A stretch of 41,976 nucleotides of DNA from Candidatus Parcubacteria bacterium (GTDB taxonomy: Bacteria; Patescibacteriota; Minisyncoccia; Phycocordibacterales; UBA12088). Of this stretch, positions 30,547 to 37,484 are shown in pieces. The stretch lies in NCBI GenBank assembly GCA_003694545.1, contig RFKD01000040.1, positions 1-41,976 on the forward strand, written 5' to 3'. A model generated the notes under the pieces. That model searched no databases. It saw only the letters and a list, made by a program, of their open reading frames with translations, and was not told the DNA's origin. Both the position numbers and the translations under genes were made by a program. Numbering within the stretch: position 1 is the first letter of the stretch; every line of letters begins with the position of its first letter.

Positions 30547-31944
30547 ATGGATCCCGATCAATTCCGCGAACAATCAGAAACCTGGTTTTCCTTCCTTAAA
30601 GGGTTTGTTGACGGCTTTATCGTCCCGATCGGCAAGACGATTGCCGACTTTGGGCAATTTCTCTTCAACCATCCGGCCTGGACCATAGCGCTGATTATTG
30701 GCTCGATTGCCCTTGGGCTCCTTATCAAATACGCGTGGAAGGTGGGGTTGGTTGTTTTGGGAGTGGTTCTGTTGCTTGGGGTGGGATGGGCCGCGATGAC
30801 GAAAGGGGGATGGGGGGAAGCCTTCGGCAACTTACTGCCCGCAGGTTTCTTCCATGACGGAGACAAATACACGGCTTCTCGCGTTGCTGAGCGCCTCCTT
30901 TCCTCGCTGGAGGAAAACGAGGCGGGGCGCATTAGCGTTGAGAGGAATACGCTGGTGCTCCGGCTGGATGCGAACGCGCTGGAAGTTTCCAAAGGGGAAT
31001 CGATTGCTGACACCTTTGGGGTGGACACGTTGGTGGTCCGCTTTGTTTTGCCGAAGAACCCCAACAACGGAGAAGCAAGCCTCGAAGTGGGTACCGCGTT
31101 CAACCCGTTGGCGTTTCGGATTCTTTCGGCCCGTTGGGAGGACAACTTACCAATGGCGCGAATCCCCTTCATTTCTATCGCGCACGCCCAGCAATCTGGT
31201 TCTAACATCTACCCGAGCGTTTGGTGGCAAGACTTGGGTTTTGTGGAGCTCCAAAACGCGGAGTGTAAATTAGGAGAAGTGGCAAAAGACCGGTATATTT
31301 TTTGCAAGCTACCTCCGGGACTGGAGGTAGTTATGGTCGTCGGTGAAATTTTTGATATCATATTCGGACGAAAAGGCGACCCGCAGGAGGAGCAACCAAG
31401 CAAGGAAGATGTTGCTTTTGTTGGGAAAGCAACCTACCTCGAATGCGTTTTTCCGCAAGAGTGGGTGGACAAAATTATTGAGGCAAAAAAGCGCGATAAT
31501 CTGTGCGCGAGAGACCCTGATCGTATGGAATGCGCTCACTGGGACGGTGGCGCATATGAAAAGTTACTGCAGGAGGCGCGAGCTTCGGTTCCTAAGAACA
31601 GTTTCCGTTGCTCCACCCGCGTTGAAGGGATTACCCATGTCGGCATAAAGGGAAAGGTGTTGAATTACGCGATGAGCAGGGTGCGCGATGAAATACTGGG
31701 GCGAATGGTGCCCACTTCTTCTTCGCTTCTCCCCGCTGATCCTCTCGGCATGGTTGTTGGCTTGCTGTTTGATATGACGGTGTGTCAGATGTCAAAAGCT
31801 GCTTGGGGTGAGACTCTGCCGCGGCCGTATGTTCAATTTCAGCTCAATCAATGCATTGCCGACGCCGCGGAAGCACAAACTCCGTTGCTCGTTACCTTTT
31901 TACGACTGCTGGAGGATTGGCAAAAGGGAGAAGAGGATCAATAA
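30547..31944 (+). CDS. Uncharacterised cysteine-rich membrane protein
   Basis: This 465-aa protein has two hydrophobic segments near the N-terminus (about residues 42-60 and 65-85) after an amphipathic start. A beta-rich domain follows (about 110-205, RISVERNTLVLRLDANALEVSKG ... TLVVRFVLPKNP). An internal IPFISIAHAQQS stretch resembles a signal-peptide cleavage region. The second half has about eight cysteines in short motifs (AECKLG, IFCKLPPG, YLECVFP, LCARDPDRMECAHW, FRCSTRV, TVCQMSK, NQCIADA), suggesting disulfides in an extracytoplasmic domain. It is somewhat less GC-rich than its neighbours. I do not recognise the family. Confidence 0.7.
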   Translation: MDPDQFREQSETWFSFLKGFVDGFIVPIGKTIADFGQFLFNHPAWTIALIIGSIALGLLIKYAWKVGLVVLGVVLLLGVGWAAMTKGGWGEAFGNLLPAGFFHDGDKYTASRVAERLLSSLEENEAGRISVERNTLVLRLDANALEVSKGESIADTFGVDTLVVRFVLPKNPNNGEASLEVGTAFNPLAFRILSARWEDNLPMARIPFISIAHAQQSGSNIYPSVWWQDLGFVELQNAECKLGEVAKDRYIFCKLPPGLEVVMVVGEIFDIIFGRKGDPQEEQPSKEDVAFVGKATYLECVFPQEWVDKIIEAKKRDNLCARDPDRMECAHWDGGAYEKLLQEARASVPKNSFRCSTRVEGITHVGIKGKVLNYAMSRVRDEILGRMVPTSSSLLPADPLGMVVGLLFDMTVCQMSKAAWGETLPRPYVQFQLNQCIADAAEAQTPLLVTFLRLLEDWQKGEEDQ

Positions 31945-32008
31945 GGAAGCAAGACGAAGGGGTATCTTGGAGCGCTCTTATTTCAACAACTGCTGATCGT
32001 AGGTGTGT

Positions 32009-32014
32009 TATAGT
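32009..32014 (+). promoter_or_regulatory. -10 box of metG
   Basis: TATAGT preceded by TGT ends 8 nt before the ATG at 32023 (5 nt before the in-frame GTG at 32020). Confidence 0.55.
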
Positions 32015-32022
32015 GCGTTGTG

Positions 32023-33480
32023 ATGCCGCTGGAGTCACGACGATACCTCACCACCACCCTCCCGTATGTCAACAGCGAGCCGCATTTGGGGCACGCGCTT
32101 GAATTTACGCAAGCCGACGCGCTCGCGCGGTTTTGGCGGGCGCAGGGTTGGGAAGTGTTTTTCAATGTGGGCACCGACGAGCATGGGCAAAAAATCTACC
32201 AAAAGGCGCTTGAGGCAGGCGAAGACCCGCAAGTGTATGTCGATCGCTACGCCGAGCGGTTTGAGGAGCTTTGCCGCACTCTGGGGATAAGCTACACGCG
32301 CTTTATCCGCACAACGGACCCTCAGCACACAGCTGCCGCGCAGGAGTTTTGGCGGCGCTGTGAAGCCGCGGGCGACATTTACAAAGCGGTGTATCAGACG
32401 AAATACTGCGTTGGTTGCGAGCTTGAGAAGACCGACTCGGAGCTCGTTGACGGGCGCTGCCCCTTGCATCCGAACATTGAGCTCGAGGAGCGGGAGGAAG
32501 AAAACTACTTCTTTCGCTTTTCCCGCTACCAAGAGCCTCTGTTGCGCTTGTACGGAGAGCGAGCGGATTTTGTGGTTCCCGACGAGCGGCTTCGGGAAGT
32601 GCGCGCGTTCGTGGAGCGGGGTTTGAAAGATTTTTCTATTTCCCGCTTACGCGAGAAAATGCCGTGGGGCATTCCCGTGCCAGGCGACCCGACGCATGTG
32701 ATGTATGTGTGGTTTGACGCCTTGGTGAACTACCTCTCCGCCATCGGCTGGCCGGACGACCCGGCGTGGGAGACATGGTGGCCCGTTATCCAACTTGCGG
32801 GGAAAGACAACCTTCGCCAACAGGCGGCAATGTGGCAGGCGATGCTCTTGTCGGCAGGCGTCGAGCCTTCCCGCCAAATCATCATCCACGGCTTCATTAC
32901 TTCGCAGGGGCAAAAGATGTCCAAAACGGTGGGGAATGTCATTTCTCCCTTGGAAATTATTGATGCCTACGGCGTTGAAGCCTTGCGCTACTTCCTCTTG
33001 CGCCACACGCATCCGTTTGAAGACACCGACATAACGCGTGAACGGCTTGCTGAGTGGTATGAGGCGCACCTTGCCAACGGGCTTGGCAACACGGTGGCGC
33101 GTGTGGCAGCTCTTGCGGAAAAACATCTTCCCGATTGGCGGCCTCGAGACGAACACCCTCCTTGCCCGCCAAAACTCGCTGACGCCATGGAGCGCTACCA
33201 CTACGCCGACGCGATGGACGCGTTGTGGGAGGAATTAGCCTTCATTGACGAGGATATGGCGAAGCACCGCACCTACGAGCTCGTGCGCGCCCAACCGGAG
33301 GAAGGGCGCGCGCGTCTTGCGGAGTATCTTGAGCGTTTGTGGCTCTTGGCGATGTGGCTCTCGCCGTTTATGCCCCAGACGGCCGCGACGATTCGCGACG
33401 CCCTAGCGCCACCGCGGCGCACAGCTCCTTTGTTCCCACGCGGGAAAAACGCCGGCTCTTCAACAAAAGGCAGGGTATGA
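32023..33480 (+). CDS. metG: Methionyl-tRNA synthetase (short form)
   Basis: This 485-aa class I enzyme charges tRNA-Met. LTTTLPYVNSEPHLGHALEF contains the HIGH motif (HLGH), and FNVGTDEHGQKI follows. A zinc knuckle CVGCE ... CPLHP (one CxxC followed by CxxH) sits in the connective peptide. PVPGDPTHVMYVWFDALVNYLSAIG and the GQKMSKTVGN (KMSKS) loop are present. The helical anticodon domain ends soon after PFMPQTAATI, and the C-terminal tRNA-binding/dimerisation domain of larger MetRS is absent. The start is ATG 32023. It overlaps tatD by 4 nt (ATGA), so the two are translationally coupled, as in many bacteria. Confidence 0.95.
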   Translation: MPLESRRYLTTTLPYVNSEPHLGHALEFTQADALARFWRAQGWEVFFNVGTDEHGQKIYQKALEAGEDPQVYVDRYAERFEELCRTLGISYTRFIRTTDPQHTAAAQEFWRRCEAAGDIYKAVYQTKYCVGCELEKTDSELVDGRCPLHPNIELEEREEENYFFRFSRYQEPLLRLYGERADFVVPDERLREVRAFVERGLKDFSISRLREKMPWGIPVPGDPTHVMYVWFDALVNYLSAIGWPDDPAWETWWPVIQLAGKDNLRQQAAMWQAMLLSAGVEPSRQIIIHGFITSQGQKMSKTVGNVISPLEIIDAYGVEALRYFLLRHTHPFEDTDITRERLAEWYEAHLANGLGNTVARVAALAEKHLPDWRPRDEHPPCPPKLADAMERYHYADAMDALWEELAFIDEDMAKHRTYELVRAQPEEGRARLAEYLERLWLLAMWLSPFMPQTAATIRDALAPPRRTAPLFPRGKNAGSSTKGRV

Positions 33481-34316
33481 GTGGGCGGCACTACTTGGTG
33501 GACGCGCATTGCCATCTCGATGATCCACAGTTTGACGCAGATCGGCGGGAGGTTATTCGCCGAGCGTGGGAAGTGGGAGTCGGGATGGTCAGTGTGGGAA
33601 CGAACGCCGCTTCCAGCAGGCGCGCGGTTGCGCTAGCCGAGGAGCACGAAAGCGTATGGGCGTGCGTCGGGGTGCACCCTGAAGAGATAGCGGAACATCA
33701 AGAGGGAGGCGAAAGCGGTGAAAGCGCAATGGAGCATATTGCGGCACTTGCGGAGCGTTCGTCGGTGGTGGCGGTGGGGGAGTGCGGGTTTGATTACGCG
33801 CGTGTGCCCCGGGAAGAAGCGCGCCAAAAGCAACTGCCGCTGTTTGAAGCGCACATCGCCCTTGCGGTGAAGTTCAACAAACCCTTAATGCTCCATATTC
33901 GGCCGAGCACGCGCGGCGCGTCGGACGCGTACGAGGACATCTTGGATGTTCTTACGGCTTGGAAAGCGTCCTGCCCGAACCTGCGCGGCAACGCGCACTT
34001 TTTTGCCGCGGACGCGCCGACGGCGCACCGCTTTTTCGACCTTGATTTTACCGTGTCGTTCACTGGCGTTCTCACTTTTGTCCGCGACTACCAAGAAGTC
34101 GCCCGGACGCTGCCGCGCGAGCGCGTGCTCGTGGAGACCGACGCGCCGTATGTGGCGCCCGCGCCGCACCGCGGCGCGCGCAACGAGCCGCAGTTCGTAA
34201 GAGAAGTGGCACGGACGCTTGCCCGCTTGTGGGGGATGAGGGAAGCCGATACCGCTTGGCAGCTCCTGCATAACACGCGGGTGTTGTTCGGTGTCCCTGC
34301 CGACTCGGAGCCTTGA
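33477..34316 (+). CDS. tatD: TatD-family metal-dependent deoxyribonuclease
   Basis: This 279-aa TIM-barrel hydrolase begins YLVDAHCHLDDPQFD (HxH metal ligands). WACVGVHPEEI, VAVGECGFDYAR (metal Glu), PLMLHIRPSTRGASDAYEDIL (His), a region with NAHFFAADA and VLVETDAPYVAP (Asp) follow, the ordered TatD ligands. Family members are 3'-5' exonucleases or DNA-repair and quality-control nucleases. It overlaps metG by 4 nt. Its final codons precede the rpsF leader. Confidence 0.9.
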   Translation: MSGRHYLVDAHCHLDDPQFDADRREVIRRAWEVGVGMVSVGTNAASSRRAVALAEEHESVWACVGVHPEEIAEHQEGGESGESAMEHIAALAERSSVVAVGECGFDYARVPREEARQKQLPLFEAHIALAVKFNKPLMLHIRPSTRGASDAYEDILDVLTAWKASCPNLRGNAHFFAADAPTAHRFFDLDFTVSFTGVLTFVRDYQEVARTLPRERVLVETDAPYVAPAPHRGARNEPQFVREVARTLARLWGMREADTAWQLLHNTRVLFGVPADSEP

Positions 34317-34325
34317 GGTGACAAG

Positions 34326-34405
34326 CGGATAATCCTAGACGAACAGCGGAGCTTGTGGTATTGTGCCGTTTGGCGGCCTCGCAAGGGCCGCCAAACGATT
34401 ATCCG
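34326..34405 (+). promoter_or_regulatory. rpsF leader: nested inverted repeats and promoter
   Basis: The 108-bp gap before rpsF holds an 11-bp stem (GTTTGGCGGCC 34368-34378 with GGCCGCCAAAC 34386-34396, 7-nt loop). Outside it lies a 9-bp inverted repeat (CGGATAATC 34326-34334 with GATTATCCG 34397-34405). TGG-TATTGT (TATTGT 34359-34364) is the likely -10, so the message would begin at or near the inner hairpin and have a leader of about 55 nt, unusual in this window. This is a candidate for S6:S18 autoregulation, as known in other bacteria, or for a terminator of the metG-tatD message. Confidence 0.5.
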
Positions 34406-34424
34406 TTCATAAACCAGCATTATT

Positions 34425-34952
34425 ATGGCAAAAAACCACGAAGACGAGGGGCGCCGCACCACCTATGAAGTCGGCTATCACCTCGTACCGACGCTCGATG
34501 ATGAAGCTCGAGCGCTTCGTGTGAAGGAGATCAAGGAGCTCATAGCCTCTCACGGAGGAGAAGTCCTCTTTGAAGGAGAGTCCGTCCCTATTGCGCTTGC
34601 CTACACAATACGCAAGCCCGTCGGCGGGGGAGGCCGTTATGTGAAATACGACCAAGCCTTTTTCGGCTGGGTGAAGTTTTCCGCTTCCCCGGAGGGAGCT
34701 TCCGCCATCAAGGAATCGCTCCGATCTTTCAGCGACATTATTCGCTTCATTCTCGTCAAAACGATTCCCACGGACTTCATGCCGACCCCGCCCAAGGTGG
34801 TGCGCGATCGCAAGCCCGTAAAGCCCAAGGGGGTTGGTGCTGCCGGCGCTATGGGGGAGGATGAAGAAGTCTCCGAGGAAGAACTGGACAAGGCGGTTGA
34901 AGAACTTTTGGGGGATGACGAGGAGGAAGACAGCGAGGCGCGCGTCCAATAG
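34425..34952 (+). CDS. rpsF: 30S ribosomal protein S6 (bS6)
   Basis: This 175-aa protein has the S6 ferredoxin-like core (TYEVGYHLVPTLDDEARALRVKEIKELI ... LAYTIRKPVGGGGRYVKYDQAFFGWVKFSA ... IIRFILVKTI; about residues 13-115). An extended tail ends in a highly acidic Glu/Asp stretch (about 143-172). S6 binds S18 and 16S rRNA on the platform of the small subunit. The order rpsF-ssb-rpsR is conserved across bacteria and supports all three assignments. Confidence 0.93.
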   Translation: MAKNHEDEGRRTTYEVGYHLVPTLDDEARALRVKEIKELIASHGGEVLFEGESVPIALAYTIRKPVGGGGRYVKYDQAFFGWVKFSASPEGASAIKESLRSFSDIIRFILVKTIPTDFMPTPPKVVRDRKPVKPKGVGAAGAMGEDEEVSEEELDKAVEELLGDDEEEDSEARVQ

Positions 34953-34997
34953 CGTGCCTCGCTCGCGGGCGCGCCTGGCGCCCAACGGCGAGTGTGC

Positions 34998-35003
34998 TAC
35001 AAT
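34998..35003 (+). promoter_or_regulatory. -10 box of ssb
   Basis: TGC-TACAAT ends 6 nt before the ATG at 35010, giving ssb a promoter of its own within the rpsF-ssb-rpsR group. Confidence 0.5.
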
Positions 35004-35009
35004 ACAGCT

Positions 35010-35435
35010 ATGTATCTCAACAAGGCGTTTCTCATCGGCAACCTTACGCGCGACCCGGAGGAGCGCGCCCTTCCTTCAGGGACCAAGGTGGTTTCGTTTG
35101 GCATCGCAACCAACCGCCGCTATAAGGACGCCTCCGGAGCGTGGCAGGAAGCCACCGATTACCACAACATCGTGGTGTTTGGGCGACAGGCTGAATCTTG
35201 CGCCCAATACCTCAAGAAAGGGGATATGGTGTTCGTGGAGGGGCGTTTGCAGACTCGCTCTTGGGATCGCGACGGGCAAAAGCAGTACCGCACGGAGATT
35301 GTTGCTGATCGCGTGCAGTTTGGCCCCAAGGGGGCTGGCGGCGCCCGAGGCAAACCTCAAGACGCCGAGCCGCATTCTCAAGAAGTCGCGCCTTCGATTG
35401 AAGATGAGATTGATCCCGAAGACATTCCCTTTTAG
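35010..35435 (+). CDS. ssb: Single-stranded DNA-binding protein
   Basis: This 141-aa protein has an OB-fold of about 105 residues (NKAFLIGNLTRDPEER, VVSFGIATNRRYKD, TDYHNIVVFGRQAESCAQYLKKGDMVFVEGRLQTR). A short linker leads to the acidic tip DPEDIPF, the C-terminal hook that recruits repair and replication proteins. ATG 35010 is selected over 34992 because TACAAT ends 6 nt before it and it fits the family start. Confidence 0.96.
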   Translation: MYLNKAFLIGNLTRDPEERALPSGTKVVSFGIATNRRYKDASGAWQEATDYHNIVVFGRQAESCAQYLKKGDMVFVEGRLQTRSWDRDGQKQYRTEIVADRVQFGPKGAGGARGKPQDAEPHSQEVAPSIEDEIDPEDIPF

Positions 35436-35490
35436 GCTGAGCCCGCCCAATTTCCATTACCAGAGTTAAACCGCAGACAACCAAAAGCAT

Positions 35491-35685
35491 ATGGCACGCA
35501 CACAACGACATGGCTACGCCCACATCGATTACAAAGATGTCGTCTTACTGAAACGCCACCTTGACCCTCACGGCCGCATTCGTTCGCGTCGCGTGACGGG
35601 CCTTACCGGAAAGTCGCAACGAATGCTCGCCCGCGCGGTTAAGAACGCGCGGTACATGGGGCTCATTCCTTATATCCAGCGTTAG
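35491..35685 (+). CDS. rpsR: 30S ribosomal protein S18 (bS18)
   Basis: This 64-aa protein is the compact core of bS18: DYKDVVLLKRHLDPHGRIRSRRVTGLTGKSQRMLARAVKNARYMGLIPYI. It lacks most of the N-terminal extension (E. coli S18 is 75 aa). It forms a heterodimer with S6 on the 30S platform. It is the last gene of the rpsF group and is followed by a strong hairpin. Confidence 0.96.
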   Translation: MARTQRHGYAHIDYKDVVLLKRHLDPHGRIRSRRVTGLTGKSQRMLARAVKNARYMGLIPYIQR

Positions 35686-35704
35686 AGAGGATTTTCTCTT
35701 GAAC

Positions 35705-35740
35705 ACCCTCACAGCAGCCGCAAGCGGCTGCTGTGAGGGT
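35705..35740. terminator. Strong hairpin between convergent rpsR and efp
   Basis: ACCCTCACAGCAGCCG (35705-35720) pairs perfectly with 35725-35740 around a CAAG loop, a 16-bp stem. It lies 20 nt after the rpsR stop and 140 nt beyond the efp stop. There is no T tract after it on either strand, so it may act as an mRNA 3'-end stabiliser or a U-less terminator. Confidence 0.7.
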
Positions 35741-35880
35741 TGGCAGTTCAACAATGAAACATATCATTTTCCTTGGTGCAGGTGGCGAAGGCGCAAAGCG
35801 TTTTGCTTAAATACTCTTTTCGTGCGTAGCGTGTCAACCAAGCGAATTTTACCGAGTTTTCTTGTTGATGCCTCAAATGA

Positions 35881-36453
35881 TTAGCGTGCTTTTTCTACGC
35901 GCTCCACATATTCTCCCGTTTGCGTGTTGACCCGCACCACATCGCCCACTTCGATGAACATCGGCACGACAACTTCTGCGCCACTTTCCAACTTGGCGGG
36001 CTTTGATCCTCCTTGGGCCGTGTTCCCGCGCACATTGGGTGGTGTCTCCACTACCACAAGCTCCACCTTAATCGGGAGCTCCACGCCGATGATCGTGTCG
36101 TTGTAGACAAGTAGGGTGGCAGTCATTCCTGGGACAAGGTAGCGTTGCGCCTCGCCTGCCTCCTCGGACGATAACACAAAACGCTCCGTTTTATCTTCAG
36201 GAGAGTGGAAATGAAAGGTGTCTCGTTTTTGGAAGGCAAAAACCGCTTCGCGGCGCTCCACGAAAGCTTCTTCCACGCTTTCACTGGCGTGGAACGAACG
36301 CTCGATAACTTTGCCGGTTTTGAGTGAGCGGAGCTTGGTTTGATTCACTGGTTTACCTTGCTGTTTGCGGAACACATGAGCCGCGAGCACCATATACGGC
36401 TCGCCGTCGAGCTCGATAACCTTTTTGGGGAGAATTTCGTTATACTGCAACAT
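35881..36453 (-). CDS. efp: Elongation factor P
   Basis: This 190-aa protein has the three-domain EF-P pattern: N-terminal KOW-like domain (NEILPKKVIELDGEPYMVLAAHVFRK), then VNQTKLRSLKTGKVIERSFHASESVE, OB domain II (LVPGMTATLLVYNDTIIGVELPIKVELVVVETPP) and domain III ending GDVVRVNTQTGEYVERV. EF-P relieves ribosome stalling at polyproline. The tip loop reads RKQQGKPVNQTK instead of KPGKGQAFARVK, so by alignment to KLR the modified Lys34 position is Gln and a Lys lies two residues later. A TAGGAT -10 box lies 8 nt upstream of the ATG. Confidence 0.93.
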   Translation of the reverse strand: MLQYNEILPKKVIELDGEPYMVLAAHVFRKQQGKPVNQTKLRSLKTGKVIERSFHASESVEEAFVERREAVFAFQKRDTFHFHSPEDKTERFVLSSEEAGEAQRYLVPGMTATLLVYNDTIIGVELPIKVELVVVETPPNVRGNTAQGGSKPAKLESGAEVVVPMFIEVGDVVRVNTQTGEYVERVEKAR

Positions 36454-36461
36454 ACGGCGGC

Positions 36462-36467
36462 ATCCTA
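36462..36467 (-). promoter_or_regulatory. -10 box of efp
   Basis: TAGGAT on the minus strand ends 8 nt before the efp ATG at 36453. Confidence 0.45.
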
Positions 36468-36525
36468 CTGCGAAGATGGATTTTTTGCAACAAGTGGGGT
36501 GTAACCAAAATGCTCTTACAGGTGT

Positions 36526-36531
36526 TATAGT
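36526..36531 (+). promoter_or_regulatory. -10 box of ECF sigma gene
   Basis: TATAGT preceded by TGT ends 7 nt before the ATG at 36539 and decides this start over the longer open frame from 36425. Confidence 0.55.
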
Positions 36532-36538
36532 GGTGTGT

Positions 36539-37141
36539 ATGGGGCTTCTTGAGCAAGAGCCAGATTCTCAACGCGCTCGTTTTGAGCAAACTTCCGACGC
36601 AACGCTCTTGGCTGCCTCGCGCCAGAATCCACACGCATTTGAAGCATTTGTTCGGCGTCATTATGAACCACTGCTTAAAAAGATGGAATCCGTGTGCCGC
36701 AATCGGGACATTGCGCGTGAGATTGTCAACGACGCCTTCGTGAAGGCGTACACCAAATCCGCGTCCTACACGCCGCGCGAGGGAATTCCCGCGCGGGCGT
36801 GGCTTGCCCGCATTGCAATGACAACCTTTCTTTCACACTGCCGGGCGCAACGACGCCGGGCGGCACTGCCCTTTGACCCCGAAACAGAATACGCGCTTAC
36901 GGAAGCCGCCGATGAATGGAGCACGCAGTATGAATTGCGCGATCTCATTGCCGTGGCGTTGAGCGAACTCCCTGAAGACGCCGCGCGTATACTGCGCCGC
37001 TATTACCTCGAAGGATACTCTTATGCCGACATCGCCCGGGAAGAAGGCGTGAGCTATGTTGCGGCAAAAGTTCGGATGTTCCGGGCGCGTGCCGCACTGC
37101 GGCATTTCCTCATTGCGCAAGGGTATGCGCCAGGAGGCTAA
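36539..37141 (+). CDS. ECF-type RNA polymerase sigma factor
   Basis: This 200-aa protein has sigma region 2 (ATLLAASRQNPHAFEAFVRRHYEPLLKKMESVCRNRDIAREIVNDAFVKAYTK, about residues 20-75), a linker and sigma region 4 with a helix-turn-helix (LSELPEDAARILRRYYLEGYSYADIAREEGVSYVAAKVRMFRARAALRHFL, about 140-195). It lacks regions 1 and 3, as expected for group 4 (ECF) sigma factors. The last 17 nt overlap the start of a small membrane protein, the usual place for an anti-sigma factor. Because the promoter is ordinary TATAGT, it is probably made by the housekeeping holoenzyme rather than by itself. Confidence 0.9.
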   Translation: MGLLEQEPDSQRARFEQTSDATLLAASRQNPHAFEAFVRRHYEPLLKKMESVCRNRDIAREIVNDAFVKAYTKSASYTPREGIPARAWLARIAMTTFLSHCRAQRRRAALPFDPETEYALTEAADEWSTQYELRDLIAVALSELPEDAARILRRYYLEGYSYADIAREEGVSYVAAKVRMFRARAALRHFLIAQGYAPGG

Positions 37142-37484
37142 CCTTGATCAGGATATCGCGCGCGTGATGCGGCGGGTGTATCGCCTGCGCTTGACGCGGG
37201 CGCTTGCCCACCTTCCTTTTGGGGCAGCGTTCGCGATTGCCGCGAGCTTGATATGGCTAGCGCGAGCTGTGTCGTGGTGGGATGTGTGGCATAATTTTTC
37301 GGCCGTGTCGCGCTTGCGCGATGCGGGGTTGTTTATTGTTTCCGCGTTTGCCCACACGGAGCTGGGCGTCCTAGCGGCGCTTATAATCCTTGCGGTTTCG
37401 GTCGGGAACCTCGTTTGGTGGGGTTGGACGCAGCATCGTTGCGCGGCGGCACTTTCCCGCAAAGCGCGGCCGCTTTACGGCTAG
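37125..37484 (+). CDS. Small membrane protein overlapping the sigma factor; candidate anti-sigma partner
   Basis: This 119-aa protein has an amphipathic N-terminus of about 30 residues (MRQEANLDQDIARVMRRVYRLRL) and two hydrophobic helices (about 35-50 and 80-103). The ATG lies inside the last codons of the sigma gene (17-nt overlap), which indicates translational coupling. Its topology (short cytoplasmic N-terminus, two helices) is compatible with a membrane regulator, but no zinc-anti-sigma HxxxCxxC motif is present, so the role is only inferred from position. Its stop overlaps the recA stop on the other strand by the palindrome CTAG. Confidence 0.6.
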   Translation: MRQEANLDQDIARVMRRVYRLRLTRALAHLPFGAAFAIAASLIWLARAVSWWDVWHNFSAVSRLRDAGLFIVSAFAHTELGVLAALIILAVSVGNLVWWGWTQHRCAAALSRKARPLYG

